DNA of 64,000 nucleotides, from the NCBI GenBank assembly GCA_913060975.1, contig CAJXVC010000009.1:124001-188000 (forward strand). The letters run 5' to 3'. The notes below the pieces were generated by a model. That model was not told the origin of the DNA, made no database searches, and saw only the letters and a program-made list of their open reading frames with translations. The DNA is from an uncultured Gammaproteobacteria bacterium. GTDB taxonomy: Bacteria > Pseudomonadota > Gammaproteobacteria > Pseudomonadales > Pseudohongiellaceae. This document shows positions 1 through 11,893 of this stretch, in pieces. Positions within the stretch are counted from its first letter, which is position 1, and each line of letters begins with the position of its first letter. The position numbers were made by a program, and so were the translations under genes.

Positions 1-1
1 C

Positions 2-409
2 GGTTCAGACCCCGGCTGCGCCACGCTTGGTGGTGTTATTTACCTGAGTGGTGAATTGGGCGCCGGCAAGACTACACTGACTCGGGGTTTGCTGCGGGGC
101 TATGGCTTTTCAGGTGCGGTTAAGAGTCCGACCTATACGCTGGTAGAACCCTATGAATTCGACCAGTGCCATATCTACCACTTTGATCTGTATCGACTTG
201 CTGACCCTGAGGAAGTGGAATACCTCGGCGTGGAGGACTATTTCCAGCCCGGTAATCTGTGCATCGTGGAATGGGCAGAGCGCGGCGCTGGCGTAATTCC
301 TGCCGCCGATTTGTCCATTACTTTGCACCTGTCGGGAACCGGGCGCGAGTTGCACTGTCAATCCCATACAGAAAAAGGGGCGCTGATAACCAAAAGATTG
401 TGGCCTTGA
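2..409 (+). CDS. tsaE: TsaE, tRNA threonylcarbamoyladenosine biosynthesis ATPase (5' end outside window)
   Basis: Partner of TsaB/TsaD in making the universal t6A37 modification of ANN-decoding tRNAs; a small cytoplasmic P-loop ATPase. The reading frame is open from the first base of the window, so the start lies upstream. Visible are the Walker A sequence GELGAGKTTLTRGL, the switch region SPTYTLVEPY, the HFDLYRL strand and the IVEWAERG motif, all typical of TsaE. The in-window TTG at 56 falls inside the P-loop and cannot be the true start. It is followed 58 bp later by the amidase gene, the usual gammaproteobacterial order. Identification is firm; only the N-terminus is missing. Confidence 0.95.
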   Translation, partial: GSDPGCATLGGVIYLSGELGAGKTTLTRGLLRGYGFSGAVKSPTYTLVEPYEFDQCHIYHFDLYRLADPEEVEYLGVEDYFQPGNLCIVEWAERGAGVIPAADLSITLHLSGTGRELHCQSHTEKGALITKRLWP

Positions 410-467
410 GGCCGAAAATACTACAACGTGGGCTTTGTCCTTCAGTTAATAATAACGGGCGATTACC

Positions 468-1964
468 GTGTTTTCTTCGCTGTCTAAAACACTCATTTTC
501 TTGCTAGGCATGTGTCTGGCTGGTTTTGCTATGCCAGCGGATGTTGATGACATCCGCATGTGGCGTGCGCCCGACCACACCCGGCTGGTATTTGATCTCA
601 GCGGTGCGGTGGATTATGAGTTGTTTACACTCACCGGCCCCGATCGGGTCGTCATTGATATCAACGATACTGCCATGCGTGGCAATATAGACGGCCTGGA
701 CTTCAGTGACAGCCCGATTACTGCGATACGCAGCGGCGCCCGCGATAATAATCAGCTGCGTGTCGTATTGGACCTGACAGCCAAAGTCGATCCGCGCAGT
801 TTCACTTTGCCACCTAATCAGGAGTTCGGTAACCGGCTGGTTATCGATCTTTATGATCTGGGCCCGGCGCCACCCGCCTCGCCCTCGGTGGCGAATACTC
901 CGCCTCCGCTCGATGGCAAGCGTGACATCGTCATCGCAATCTCGGCCGGTCATGGTGGGGAAGACCCCGGCAGTATTGGCTACGACGGGCGTATCATGGA
1001 GAAGAATGTTACGTTGGCTATCTCCCGCTATCTGGAAGATCAGCTCAACAGCATGCCCGGTTATCGCCCGGTGATGATTCGCGATGGTGACTACTATGTG
1101 CAGCTGGATCAGCGACCAGAGATTGCCCGACGCGAGCGAGCTGATTTGTTTGTTGCCGTGCATGCGGATGCTTTCCGCAGTTCGCGAGCTAATGGCGCCA
1201 CGATTTATGCCTTGTCCGGTGATCGGGCCGACCGGGAGAATTCCCGGCGCGTTTCGCAAAAAGAAAACAGTTCTGACCTGTTGGGCGGTGTCGATGGCGA
1301 CATTACGCTGGGCACGTTCGATGATGATGTCGCGCTAACCCTGGTCAGTCTGCAAATGGCCTGGAGCATGGAGCAAAGTCTGATTGCCGGCACTCATGTA
1401 TTGCAATCGATGGATGGTATTGCTCGATTGCGCCGTGACAAGGTACAGCAGGCTTCCTTGCAAGTGCTCAATTCTCCAGACATACCCTCGATATTGGTTG
1501 AGACCGGCTATCTCACTAATCCCGGCGATGCCGATCGATTGAAATCGGCTGACTACCAGCGCTTGATGGCCTCAGCTCTGGCTCAGGGCATTGCCAACTA
1601 TTTTTATGAATCGCCACCGGAAGGCACGCTCATTGCCTGGAACAAGCGCAACGGTATTCTGCCTGGCTCGTATACGGTGAAGCGCGGTGACAACCTGTCC
1701 GAGATCGCCCTGCGCTTTGGCTTGTCATTGTCGGAACTGAAACGTTTGAATAATCTGACGTCGAATACCATCCAGATCGGCCAGCGATTGACCTTGCCAG
1801 GCAATGAGCCGGTACGCGCCAGTGAACACATGATCCGCCGCGGTGAGACACTGTCTGAAATCGCCGAACGCTATCGGGTCAACCTGTCCAGCTTGCGACA
1901 GGCCAACAATATCTCCGGCGATCGCATCATGGTCGGCCAGATACTGAAAATTCCCACCAGCTAA
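468..1964 (+). CDS. amiB: N-acetylmuramoyl-L-alanine amidase, AMIN-Amidase_3-LysM-LysM (AmiB-like)
   Basis: Periplasmic zinc amidase that cleaves the amide bond between MurNAc and the stem peptide during daughter-cell separation. 498 aa from a GTG start. It begins with a signal peptide (hydrophobic core about residues 8-22), followed by an AMIN domain (about 25-130), a Pro-rich linker and Amidase_3 (about 150-375). The zinc-ligand motifs are visible: AISAGHGGEDPGSIG, the Glu in RIMEKNVTL, VAVHADAF and the catalytic Glu in ILVETGYLTN. Two LysM repeats (about 403-447 and 453-497) end the protein and should hold it on peptidoglycan. The tsaE-amidase-mutL order is conserved. Members of this family are normally autoinhibited and activated by LytM factors; whether it is AmiB or AmiC in function cannot be settled here. 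Confidence 0.93.
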   Translation: MFSSLSKTLIFLLGMCLAGFAMPADVDDIRMWRAPDHTRLVFDLSGAVDYELFTLTGPDRVVIDINDTAMRGNIDGLDFSDSPITAIRSGARDNNQLRVVLDLTAKVDPRSFTLPPNQEFGNRLVIDLYDLGPAPPASPSVANTPPPLDGKRDIVIAISAGHGGEDPGSIGYDGRIMEKNVTLAISRYLEDQLNSMPGYRPVMIRDGDYYVQLDQRPEIARRERADLFVAVHADAFRSSRANGATIYALSGDRADRENSRRVSQKENSSDLLGGVDGDITLGTFDDDVALTLVSLQMAWSMEQSLIAGTHVLQSMDGIARLRRDKVQQASLQVLNSPDIPSILVETGYLTNPGDADRLKSADYQRLMASALAQGIANYFYESPPEGTLIAWNKRNGILPGSYTVKRGDNLSEIALRFGLSLSELKRLNNLTSNTIQIGQRLTLPGNEPVRASEHMIRRGETLSEIAERYRVNLSSLRQANNISGDRIMVGQILKIPTS

Positions 1965-1972
1965 TTGCCTTC

Positions 1973-2000
1973 GCACCCTTCGGTCAATCCGTGAGGGTGC
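1973..2000 (+). terminator. Hairpin between amidase gene and mutL, no U-tract
   Basis: Arms GCACCCT (1973-1979) and AGGGTGC (1994-2000) enclose an inner CGG/CCG stem (1981-1983 with 1989-1991). It starts 9 bp after the amidase stop. No T-run follows, so it may only attenuate or protect the mRNA. TACAAT directly after it (2001-2006) could be a -10 element for mutL, but no good -35 is seen. Confidence 0.4.
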
Positions 2001-2071
2001 TACAATGATCGCCACTAACTCAGAGCAATCTAATCAAAGCAAGCGCGCAGCTCGAATCCAGGCAATTTTTC

Positions 2072-3946
2072 ATGGCCCGAATCAATCTATTAAGTCAGCG
2101 ATTGGCTAACCAGATCGCCGCTGGTGAAGTCGTTGAACGCCCCGCATCGGTAATCAAGGAGTTATTGGAAAACTCGCTGGACGCTGGCGCTTCTCGACTT
2201 GATATCGACATTGAGCAGGGCGGCATCAAGCTGTTGCGGGTCCGCGATAACGGCGGCGGTATTCACCACGATGATCTGCCGTTGGCGCTGAGTCGCCATG
2301 CCACCAGCAAGATTGCCGATCTGGATGATTTGGAAAACATTGGCAGTCTGGGCTTTCGCGGTGAAGCACTGGCCAGCATCAGCTCGGTTTCGCGTTTGAG
2401 TTTGCTATCCCGTGCCAGTGACGACGATGGCTCAGCAGGCTGGAAAGTGGAGACCGAAGGTCAGGGCATGGAAGCGAAGATCGAACCGGTCGCGCATCCA
2501 CAAGGCACGACTGTAGAAGTGCGTGACCTGTTTTTCAATACGCCCGCCCGCAAAAAATTCCTGAAAACCGAAAAGACTGAATTCTCGCGCATCGACGAAG
2601 TCGTCAAACGCCTGGCATTGAGCCGTTTCGATGTGCAATTCAATTTGCAGCACAATCAGCGCGCCATTCATCAATTGTTAGCCGCGCACAGCGAAACCGA
2701 AATCAAGCGCCGCGTGAGTCTGGTGTGCGGTTCCACGTTTGTTGAAAATTCGATTTATGTTGATCGGGAGGCGTCGGGCCTGCGGCTTTCCGGTTGGGTC
2801 AGTTTGCCGACTTTCTCGCGCAGTCAGGCAGACTTGCAGTACTTTTATGTCAACGGGCGAATCATTCGTGACAAGCTGGTCACTCATGCGGTGAAACAAG
2901 CCTATCGCGATGTGTTGTTTCATGGCCGCCATCCGGCCTATGTGTTGTATCTGGAATTGCCGGCCTCCGGGGTCGACGTCAACGTGCACCCAACCAAACA
3001 CGAAGTGCGTTTCCGTGACAGCCGTTTGGTGCATGATTTCCTGTTCAGTGCTCTGCACAAGGCGCTGGCCGATGTCACCCCGGATCAGCGTTTGGCAGCG
3101 CAGGCGGAAGCCGCGCAAGGCAATGCTGCCAGCACTGAGCCCTATTCCGGCCAATGGCCTCAGCTCGGTGGGCAAACGACTGGAATTCCCGCGTCGTCGC
3201 CAGCCTTTCAAACAAATTCCCAAGGCGGCGGGCAATCCAGTTTGCAGTTACGCGAACCGGATTTTTCCAGCTACCCGCAGCCAGTGGGACAGCCTTATTC
3301 GCGTGCTGACCATCAACAGCAAATGGCGACTCTGCAATCCCTGAATGAAGACGACACTGAAGTGCCGCCACTGGGTTATGCCATCGCGCAATTACATGGC
3401 ATCTATATTCTCGCCCAGAACAAAGACGGATTGATCATCGTTGATATGCATGCTGCTCATGAGCGCATCACCTACGAACGCATGAAGATGGCCTGTGAGA
3501 ACGAAGAGTTAAAAATGCAGCCTTTGTTGGTGCCATTGTCATTGGCCGTCAGTCAGGGGGAAGCTGATTGCGCGGAAGCTGAGGCGGAAACGCTGCGTAC
3601 ATTGGGTTTGGAGTTGGAGCGCGTCGCCGCAGAATCTGTCGTCGTGCGTCAAGTACCGTCGATTCTCAAAGATTCCAACATCGAACAACTGGTGCGCGAC
3701 GTACTCTCCGACGTGCAGGAGTATGGCCGCAGTGATCGCCTCAGCGCACATCAGAATGAATTGCTATCGACCATGGCCTGTCACGGTTCAGTGCGCGCCA
3801 ATCGCCATTTAACGGTTCCGGAAATGAATGCCTTGCTGCGCGACATGGAAGCGACCGAACGTAGTGGCCAGTGCAATCACGGACGGCCTACCTGGGTGTA
3901 TCAGTCGCTCGACGCTCTCGATAAATTATTCCTGCGTGGTCAGTAG
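2072..3946 (+). CDS. mutL: DNA mismatch repair protein MutL
   Basis: Couples mismatch recognition by MutS to strand excision. 624 aa. The N-terminal GHKL ATPase shows the N-box ([14 protein letters not shown]), the DNGGGI motif and [11 protein letters not shown] long Gln/Ser/Pro-rich linker (about 350-425) precedes the C-terminal dimerisation domain. That domain carries [12 protein letters not shown], which fits the endonuclease motif DQHA(x)2E(x)4E with Met for Gln. It also carries [10 protein letters not shown] and CNHGRP, so it probably nicks DNA itself, as P. aeruginosa MutL does and E. coli MutL does not. It lies in the amidase-mutL-miaA-hfq series, with 20 bp to miaA. Confidence 0.97.
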   Translation: MARINLLSQRLANQIAAGEVVERPASVIKELLENSLDAGASRLDIDIEQGGIKLLRVRDNGGGIHHDDLPLALSRHATSKIADLDDLENIGSLGFRGEALASISSVSRLSLLSRASDDDGSAGWKVETEGQGMEAKIEPVAHPQGTTVEVRDLFFNTPARKKFLKTEKTEFSRIDEVVKRLALSRFDVQFNLQHNQRAIHQLLAAHSETEIKRRVSLVCGSTFVENSIYVDREASGLRLSGWVSLPTFSRSQADLQYFYVNGRIIRDKLVTHAVKQAYRDVLFHGRHPAYVLYLELPASGVDVNVHPTKHEVRFRDSRLVHDFLFSALHKALADVTPDQRLAAQAEAAQGNAASTEPYSGQWPQLGGQTTGIPASSPAFQTNSQGGGQSSLQLREPDFSSYPQPVGQPYSRADHQQQMATLQSLNEDDTEVPPLGYAIAQLHGIYILAQNKDGLIIVDMHAAHERITYERMKMACENEELKMQPLLVPLSLAVSQGEADCAEAEAETLRTLGLELERVAAESVVVRQVPSILKDSNIEQLVRDVLSDVQEYGRSDRLSAHQNELLSTMACHGSVRANRHLTVPEMNALLRDMEATERSGQCNHGRPTWVYQSLDALDKLFLRGQ

Positions 3947-3966
3947 GCGAAACAGCCATTCAACCC

Positions 3967-4938
3967 ATGACTCAATTACCCGGTCAGCAATCCAAGCCAG
4001 TCGCGCTGTGCCTCATGGGCCCCACCGCCGCCGGTAAAACAACAGTAGCGCTCGAGCTCGCGGCACAGCGCAATGTGCAATTGGTCAGTGTTGATTCGGC
4101 ACAAGTGTATCGCGGCATGGACATTGGCACAGGTAAGCCGGACCCCGAAGTTCAGCGTCAGTTTCCGCACCGACTCATGGACATCCGCGATCCTTCTGAG
4201 CCCTACTCAGCTGCCGATTTCCGTGCAGATGCCATTAACGAAATAAAGGACATCCAGCAATCAGGCGGTATCCCGCTATTGGTTGGCGGCACCATGCTCT
4301 ATTTCAAAACCTTGCGTGATGGACTGGCAGACATGCCACAGGCGGATGCGCAGACGCGACTGCAGATTACCGAGAAGGCTGAACAGGAAGGTTGGCCAGC
4401 CGTACATGCCTGGTTAGCCCAGGTCGACCCGGAATCGGCGGCTCGCATTCATCCCAATGACCCGCAGCGGATGCAGCGGGCACTGGAGATTTATTTGGTC
4501 TCCGGGCGCACGATGACCCAATTTCATGCCGAATCCAGGGTGCAGAATAGCAAAACTGACAATACATTGCCGTTTTCGTTAGCATTCTTTGCAATCCAAC
4601 CACCCGACAGAGGCATACTACATAAACAGATCGAGCAGCGGTTTCTGGGCATGCTGTCGGCTGGTTTTGTTGAGGAGGTTCGTGCGCTGCATCAACGCGG
4701 TGATTTGCATGAACGACTTCCTTCAATTAAATCAGTAGGCTACCGACAGGTTTGGCAATACCTCGATGGCACACTGGACTATGACGGTATGGTGGAAAAG
4801 AGTATCATTGCCACGCGACAGCTAGCCAAGCGCCAGTTCACCTGGATGCGCAATTGGGGCGATTTAACCAGTCTTAGCGGAACGACGGCCCAATCCACTG
4901 CTACCATCTTGAAATTCGTGGATTCCATCGCAATATAG
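3967..4938 (+). CDS. miaA: tRNA dimethylallyltransferase MiaA
   Basis: Transfers a dimethylallyl group from DMAPP to N6 of A37 in tRNAs reading UNN codons, the first step of ms2i6A synthesis. 323 aa, normal family length. The N-terminal P-loop GPTAAGKTTVALEL, the DSAQVYRGMDIGTGKP segment and the PHRLMDIRDPSEPYSAADF motif are diagnostic. The C-terminal part has SVGYRQVWQYL and the tRNA-contacting ATRQLAKRQFTWMR. It starts 20 bp after mutL and is followed by a 109-bp gap to hfq, which in other gammaproteobacteria contains hfq promoters. Confidence 0.97.
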   Translation: MTQLPGQQSKPVALCLMGPTAAGKTTVALELAAQRNVQLVSVDSAQVYRGMDIGTGKPDPEVQRQFPHRLMDIRDPSEPYSAADFRADAINEIKDIQQSGGIPLLVGGTMLYFKTLRDGLADMPQADAQTRLQITEKAEQEGWPAVHAWLAQVDPESAARIHPNDPQRMQRALEIYLVSGRTMTQFHAESRVQNSKTDNTLPFSLAFFAIQPPDRGILHKQIEQRFLGMLSAGFVEEVRALHQRGDLHERLPSIKSVGYRQVWQYLDGTLDYDGMVEKSIIATRQLAKRQFTWMRNWGDLTSLSGTTAQSTATILKFVDSIAI

Positions 4939-5047
4939 AACTTTATAGCCACGACTGTAGTCACAACTACTGTCCGTGCGGAATTCGCTGCCGGACTGAT
5001 GGATATACGCGCTGTTGTCAGCATTGTAGAAAGTAAGGAGAAAAATA

Positions 5048-5314
5048 ATGTCCAAGGGACATACACTACAAGACCCATTCCTGAATGTGCTCCGTAAAGA
5101 GCGAATCCCGGTGTCTATTTACCTGGTGAGCGGAATTAAACTTCAGGGCCAGATCGAGTCATTCGATCAATTCGTGATTTTGCTGAAAAATGCTGTCAGC
5201 CAGATGGTATACAAGCATGCGATCTCGACTGTTGTGCCAGCACGCATGGTGAAAATTCCAATGCAGAATTCCGGTGATGCCGCGGATGACGTGGGCGACC
5301 CGGGTAATGCTTGA
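5048..5314 (+). CDS. hfq: RNA chaperone Hfq
   Basis: Hexameric Sm-like protein that pairs small RNAs with target mRNAs. 88 aa. The Sm1 core ([20 protein letters not shown]) and the Sm2 motif with YKHAIST are intact. The C-terminal tail after about residue 72 is short and acidic, as in Pseudomonas rather than the long tail of Enterobacteriaceae. A strong Shine-Dalgarno AAGGAG (5035-5040) lies 7 bp before the ATG. hflX follows after 14 bp, so the two are co-transcribed. Confidence 0.98.
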   Translation: MSKGHTLQDPFLNVLRKERIPVSIYLVSGIKLQGQIESFDQFVILLKNAVSQMVYKHAISTVVPARMVKIPMQNSGDAADDVGDPGNA

Positions 5315-5328
5315 ACCGAGGTATTTGA

Positions 5329-6684
5329 TTGTTCTTTGAGAGACCGGATTCCGGTGAAGTATCCATACTTGTTCATTTGAAGATTGATTCTGAAGCTGAA
5401 CAAGAGGATCCCTCTGAATTTGAAGAACTCGCCCTTTCGGCAGGTGCGATGCCGGTAGATTACATTACCGGCTCGCGCAGTCATCCCTCACCCAGCCATT
5501 TCGTCGGCTCCGGCAAACTCGAAGAGATTGCCGCGGCTGTGCATGCCCATAAAGCAGAGCTGGTGCTCTTCAATCATGCGCTGTCTCCCTCGCAGGAACG
5601 CAATCTCGAAGCGCATCTCAAATGCCGCGTGCTTGATCGCACGGGGCTGATTCTCGATATTTTTGCGCAACGTGCCCGCTCGCACGAAGGTAAGCTGCAA
5701 GTCGAGTTGGCTCAGTTACGGCATATGAGTACACGCCTGAAACGCGGTTGGACTCACCTTGACAGACAAAAGGGTGGTATCGGCTTGCGTGGTGCTGGTG
5801 AGACCCAGCTTGAACTTGACCAACGCATGTTGGGGCAACGCATCAAGCAGATTAACAAGCTTCTGGAAAAGGTGCGTGGCCAACGCAGTCAGGGGCGACG
5901 CTCCCGCGAACGTGCGGAAATCGCGACAGTCTCTCTAGTCGGTTATACCAATGCCGGCAAATCAACGTTGTTCAATTATCTGACTGATGCGCATTGTTAT
6001 GCGGCAGACCAACTGTTCGCGACTCTGGATTCCACACTACGCCGTATCGACTTGCCGAATTATGGCCCGGCTATCATCGCTGACACTGTCGGGTTTATCT
6101 CGCATCTGCCCCACCAATTGGTGGAGGCTTTTCGCGCTACACTCGAGGAAACGGCCAGTGCTGATTTGTTGCTGCATGTGGTGGATTGCGCGGATGAGTG
6201 CCACACTGAGAATATGGCAACGGTTACCGAAGTATTGACCGGGATCGGCGCGAATGAAGTGCCGCAGCTGGAAGTGTTCAACAAGGTCGACCTGCTGGAA
6301 AACACAGAACCGCATATTCAACGCGATTCCAGCGGTATGCCACGCAGAGTGTGGTTGTCCGCGGTGAATGGCGAAGGCACGGAATTATTGCAAATCGCCA
6401 TTAGCGAGTTGCTCGCCGGTGGTCTGGTCGAGGCCACGCTGTCTGTACCCCCACAACAATCCCGATTGCGCAGCCAACTCTACGAAAAGGGTTATATCGA
6501 GGGTGAGACGGTCAATGATCAAGGTTGCTATCAATTGCAGGTGCGACTACCTGCCAGTGAACTGGAGCGATTACGCTCCAGTGGTGTGGTGTTAAATACA
6601 GTCACGCCGCCGGAAGTGCTCGCGAAATCGGGCGAATCGACGGAATCACCCTCATCTGCCGCTTGGCAGTCTCAGTCCGCCTGA
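5329..6684 (+). CDS. hflX: GTPase HflX, ribosome rescue/splitting factor
   Basis: HflX binds the 50S subunit and splits stalled 70S ribosomes in heat or antibiotic stress. 451 aa from a TTG start; GAGG at 5318-5321 is 7 bp upstream, and the N-terminus (MFFERPDSGEVSILVHL) aligns with the normal family start. The N-terminal HflX domain has the GSGKLEE and FNHALSPSQERNLE motifs and the RGAGETQLE segment. The G domain follows: G1 GYTNAGKSTLFN, G3 DTVGF and G4 NKVDLL. It sits between hfq and hflK as in E. coli. Confidence 0.96.
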   Translation: MFFERPDSGEVSILVHLKIDSEAEQEDPSEFEELALSAGAMPVDYITGSRSHPSPSHFVGSGKLEEIAAAVHAHKAELVLFNHALSPSQERNLEAHLKCRVLDRTGLILDIFAQRARSHEGKLQVELAQLRHMSTRLKRGWTHLDRQKGGIGLRGAGETQLELDQRMLGQRIKQINKLLEKVRGQRSQGRRSRERAEIATVSLVGYTNAGKSTLFNYLTDAHCYAADQLFATLDSTLRRIDLPNYGPAIIADTVGFISHLPHQLVEAFRATLEETASADLLLHVVDCADECHTENMATVTEVLTGIGANEVPQLEVFNKVDLLENTEPHIQRDSSGMPRRVWLSAVNGEGTELLQIAISELLAGGLVEATLSVPPQQSRLRSQLYEKGYIEGETVNDQGCYQLQVRLPASELERLRSSGVVLNTVTPPEVLAKSGESTESPSSAAWQSQSA

Positions 6685-6771
6685 GTTAGGCGGCGTAAAA
6701 GGCTGTGAATCGCTGCATTATTAGCTAAAATCGTCACCCCTGCATTGAGCAGAAGGTTTTTGGAGAATCCC

Positions 6772-7986
6772 ATGGCTTGGAATGAACCTGGAAATAACAA
6801 CGGCAAGGACCACGACCCCTGGGGTAGTGGTGGTGGCCGCGGTGGTGGTGACCAGGGACCGCCCGACATCGATGAAGTAATCAAGAATCTCACCAAGAAG
6901 TTTAATGGCTTGTTTGGTGGTGGTTCCGGATCCGGCGGCAAGAAATCGTCCGGCAGCGGCAACGGAGGTCTGTCTGGTGGATTCCTGGCGGGCATTGCTG
7001 TGGTTGCCGCAGCAGTCTGGGGTTTTATGGGTATTTATATCGTGGATGAAGCCGAGCGTGGCGTCATTCTGCGCTTTGGCCGCGTGCTGGATATCGTGGT
7101 GCAGCCCGGTTTGCATTGGAACCCGCCGCTGATTGATGAAGTCAGTCTGGTCAACGTGTCCGAGTTGAATCGTAAGACCTACGACAACAACGCCATGCTG
7201 ACTACTGATGAAAACATCATCGATATCACGGTCACCGTGCAATATGTAATCGAAGATCCGGTTAACTATGTTATCGCTGTACAGGATCCTGAACTGAGCC
7301 TCGACAATGCGGCTGAGTCAGCCATTCGTCACGAGGTTGGTAGTAATTTCATGGACCAGATTCTGACCACTGGCCGGGCGGCCATGGCCGATGCGGTTCA
7401 GGACCGCCTGCAAAATTATATGAATACCTATACCACCGGTATTCGTGTTGCTCAGGTAAACGTCGTGGATGCTCAGCCACCGGATGCAGTCCGTCCAGCA
7501 TTCGATGACGTGATTCGTGCCCGAGAGGACGAGCAGCGTGCACAAAACCAGGCGCAACAATATTCTAACCGCATTATTCCGGAAGCCCGCGGTGATGCGC
7601 AGCGTCAGATTGAAGAGGCCAATGCCTATAAAGAAGAAGTCATCGCTCGCGCCGAAGGTGAAGCGTCACGCTTCGATGCTTTGCTGACTGAATATCAAAA
7701 AGCGCCACAAGTCACACGTCAACGTTTGTACATTGAATCCTTGCAGGATGTCATGACTGCCAGCAGCAAGATCATGATTGATGTAGAAGGCGGCAATAAT
7801 ATGATGTACTTGCCCTTGGACAAGCTCATGGAGCAAGGTGCTATCACTAGCCCAAGCATGCCAAGTTCGCAACGCGAGTTGCAGGATTTTGCGGATCGCC
7901 TGTCGCCTTACTTGCAGGGGCCTTCCAATACTAGTGGAACGGTAGATCGCTCACGACTGACGAACTCACGAGGAAATAGACCATGA
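6772..7986 (+). CDS. hflK: FtsH-associated membrane protein HflK
   Basis: SPFH/band-7 protein that, with HflC, cages the FtsH protease in the inner membrane and limits its access to membrane substrates. The ATG at 6772 is chosen over an in-frame TTG at 6745 because GGAG (6762-6765) lies 6 bp before it and the product then begins MAWNEPGNNN, the usual HflK start; 404 aa. An N-terminal Gly/Ser/Lys-rich cytoplasmic segment (about 1-70) precedes one membrane helix (about 73-93) and the SPFH domain, starting YIVDEAERGVILRFGR. A coiled coil with repeated Glu/Arg/Ala follows. The stop overlaps the hflC start by 4 bp (ATGA), so translation is coupled. Confidence 0.95.
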   Translation: MAWNEPGNNNGKDHDPWGSGGGRGGGDQGPPDIDEVIKNLTKKFNGLFGGGSGSGGKKSSGSGNGGLSGGFLAGIAVVAAAVWGFMGIYIVDEAERGVILRFGRVLDIVVQPGLHWNPPLIDEVSLVNVSELNRKTYDNNAMLTTDENIIDITVTVQYVIEDPVNYVIAVQDPELSLDNAAESAIRHEVGSNFMDQILTTGRAAMADAVQDRLQNYMNTYTTGIRVAQVNVVDAQPPDAVRPAFDDVIRAREDEQRAQNQAQQYSNRIIPEARGDAQRQIEEANAYKEEVIARAEGEASRFDALLTEYQKAPQVTRQRLYIESLQDVMTASSKIMIDVEGGNNMMYLPLDKLMEQGAITSPSMPSSQRELQDFADRLSPYLQGPSNTSGTVDRSRLTNSRGNRP

Positions 7987-8867
7987 AGAATTTCGTAGCT
8001 ATTGGACTAGTCCTGCTCGTCGTTCTCGTTACGGCAAATTCGTTGTTTGTTGTCAAAGAGACTGAACGTGCTGTGATGTTGCAATTTGGTGAACTGGTTG
8101 ACGCCGATCTGGCTCCCGGCCTGCATGTGAAACTGCCCTGGGTGAATACGGTGCGCAAGTTTGACGGCCGTATTCAGACTGAGGATTCCATGCCCGAACG
8201 GTTCCTGACCCTGGAGCAGAAAGCACTGGAAGTGGACTCCTATGCCAAGTGGCGAATTCTTGATGTAGGCCAGTTCTATGTATCTACCCGCGGTAGTACC
8301 TCCCGGGCCGGTGCATTGTTGGCCGAACGAATTAACGACGGTCTGCGTGACCAGATTGGTGCCCGGAATCTACAGGAAGTTGTGGCCGGTGAACGCGACC
8401 AGTTGATGGTTGATCTCACTGCCGAATTGAACGAAACCACTGCTTCTGATATTGGCATCGAAGTGATCGATGTGCGGGTCAAGCGTATCGACTTGCCCGA
8501 CGATGTCCGTTCTTCCGTTTACGAGCGAATGATTACCGAACGTAATCGTGAGGCTCAGGAATTACGTTCACGCGGTGAAGAATTAGCCATTGGTATTCGT
8601 GCGGACGCTGAGCGTCAGGCGGTGATCTTTGAAGCCGAAGCCTATCGCGATGCCGAGCGCATCCGCGGTGATGGCGATGCAACGGCTACTGCGGTTTACG
8701 CGGAGGCATTTCAGAAAGATCCTGAGTTTTACGCCTTTACTCGTAGCCTGAATTCTTATCGCGAAACCTTCAGTTCCAAGGGAGACTTCTTGTTGTTGGA
8801 TCCCCAGAGTGATTACTTCAAATACCTCAGGAACGGGGCAGCTGAATTGAGAGTTGCTGAACAGTAA
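7983..8867 (+). CDS. hflC: FtsH-associated membrane protein HflC
   Basis: Partner of HflK in the FtsH-HflKC complex. 294 aa with an N-terminal membrane helix (about residues 4-22), the SPFH domain starting FVVKETERAVMLQFGE, and a C-terminal helical part. The conserved GDGDATATAVYAEAFQKDPE segment near the C-terminus is typical of HflC. It overlaps hflK by 4 bp and is the last gene before a strong terminator, so the miaA/hfq-hflX-hflK-hflC transcript ends here. Confidence 0.96.
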   Translation: MKNFVAIGLVLLVVLVTANSLFVVKETERAVMLQFGELVDADLAPGLHVKLPWVNTVRKFDGRIQTEDSMPERFLTLEQKALEVDSYAKWRILDVGQFYVSTRGSTSRAGALLAERINDGLRDQIGARNLQEVVAGERDQLMVDLTAELNETTASDIGIEVIDVRVKRIDLPDDVRSSVYERMITERNREAQELRSRGEELAIGIRADAERQAVIFEAEAYRDAERIRGDGDATATAVYAEAFQKDPEFYAFTRSLNSYRETFSSKGDFLLLDPQSDYFKYLRNGAAELRVAEQ

Positions 8868-8926
8868 GCTGATCAGTTAACGTATATAAGCCACCGGACA
8901 AGCGGCTAAAAAGTCAGATAACCAAC

Positions 8927-8970
8927 AACCAACCTGAATTGCTCAACAAGCAGTTCAGGTTGGTTTTTTT
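8927..8970 (+). terminator. Strong intrinsic terminator after hflC
   Basis: Arms AACCAACCTGAA (8927-8938) and TTCAGGTTGGTT (8954-8965) pair perfectly. The stem continues through TGCT (8940-8943) and AGCA (8949-8952), leaving a 5-nt loop, and a run of T follows to 8970. It lies 60 bp after the hflC stop and rules out an in-frame TTG at 8939 as the start of the next gene. Confidence 0.93.
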
Positions 8971-9013
8971 GGGAGTATCAACAGGCTGCGCTGGTCGCAG
9001 TCCTAATCAATTT

Positions 9014-9199
9014 ATGTGGCATGAACTGGCAATCGCTTTCTGCTTGATGCTGGTGATAGAGGGGATATTGCCCTTTCTCGCCCCGGACAGATGGCGCAAC
9101 ATGCTGCGGCTGGTCGATCAGATTGACGACCGCACGATGCGCCTGATTGGTCTGGCAAGCATGCTGACCGGCATGGTGTTGCTACTGATTATTAATTAA
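9014..9199 (+). CDS. DUF2065 family small membrane protein (YjeT-like)
   Basis: 61 aa from ATG 9014 (MWHELAIAFCL). Two hydrophobic segments (about 4-22 and 43-60) flank a basic stretch RWRNMLRLVDQ, and the protein ends IGLASMLTGMVLLLIIN, the usual pattern of DUF2065. Function is unknown. E. coli yjeT has the same place between hflC and purA. The in-frame TTG at 8939 lies inside the terminator and is rejected. It begins 44 bp after the terminator and ends 20 bp before hisZ, so it probably belongs to the hisZ transcript. Confidence 0.88.
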   Translation: MWHELAIAFCLMLVIEGILPFLAPDRWRNMLRLVDQIDDRTMRLIGLASMLTGMVLLLIIN

Positions 9200-9219
9200 A
9201 ACCATTGAGCTAGAACGCT

Positions 9220-11741
<2,522 letters not shown>

Positions 11742-11757
11742 TCGATTGTAGCCAATA

Positions 11758-11801
11758 ACCGCCGACTCCCGTGTCACTGGCACGTAGCCGGAATCGGCGG
11801 T
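11758..11801. repeat. Inverted repeat after purA, next to the transposase gene
   Basis: ACCGCCGACTCC (11758-11769) pairs with GGAATCGGCGGT (11790-11801) with one mismatch. The loop contains an inner CGTG/CACG stem. There is no T-run, so it is either a weak purA terminator or a REP-like hairpin linked to the transposase gene that starts 92 bp later. No second copy of this arm was seen in the window. Confidence 0.6.
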
Positions 11802-11893
11802 AATTCGGCGATTTTCTTGCATCACCCTGCAATCTGCCTAAAATCGTTGGTCCGCTGTGCATTTGGCACGGCCGGATTACTGTTATTCCTATC

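Noticed and set aside
504-1259. 251-codon frame antisense to the amidase gene
   Set aside because: Shadow of a conserved enzyme gene with intact motifs on the plus strand.
8939-9013. N-terminal extension of the DUF2065 gene from TTG 8939
   Set aside because: The start falls inside the loop and right arm of the hflC terminator.
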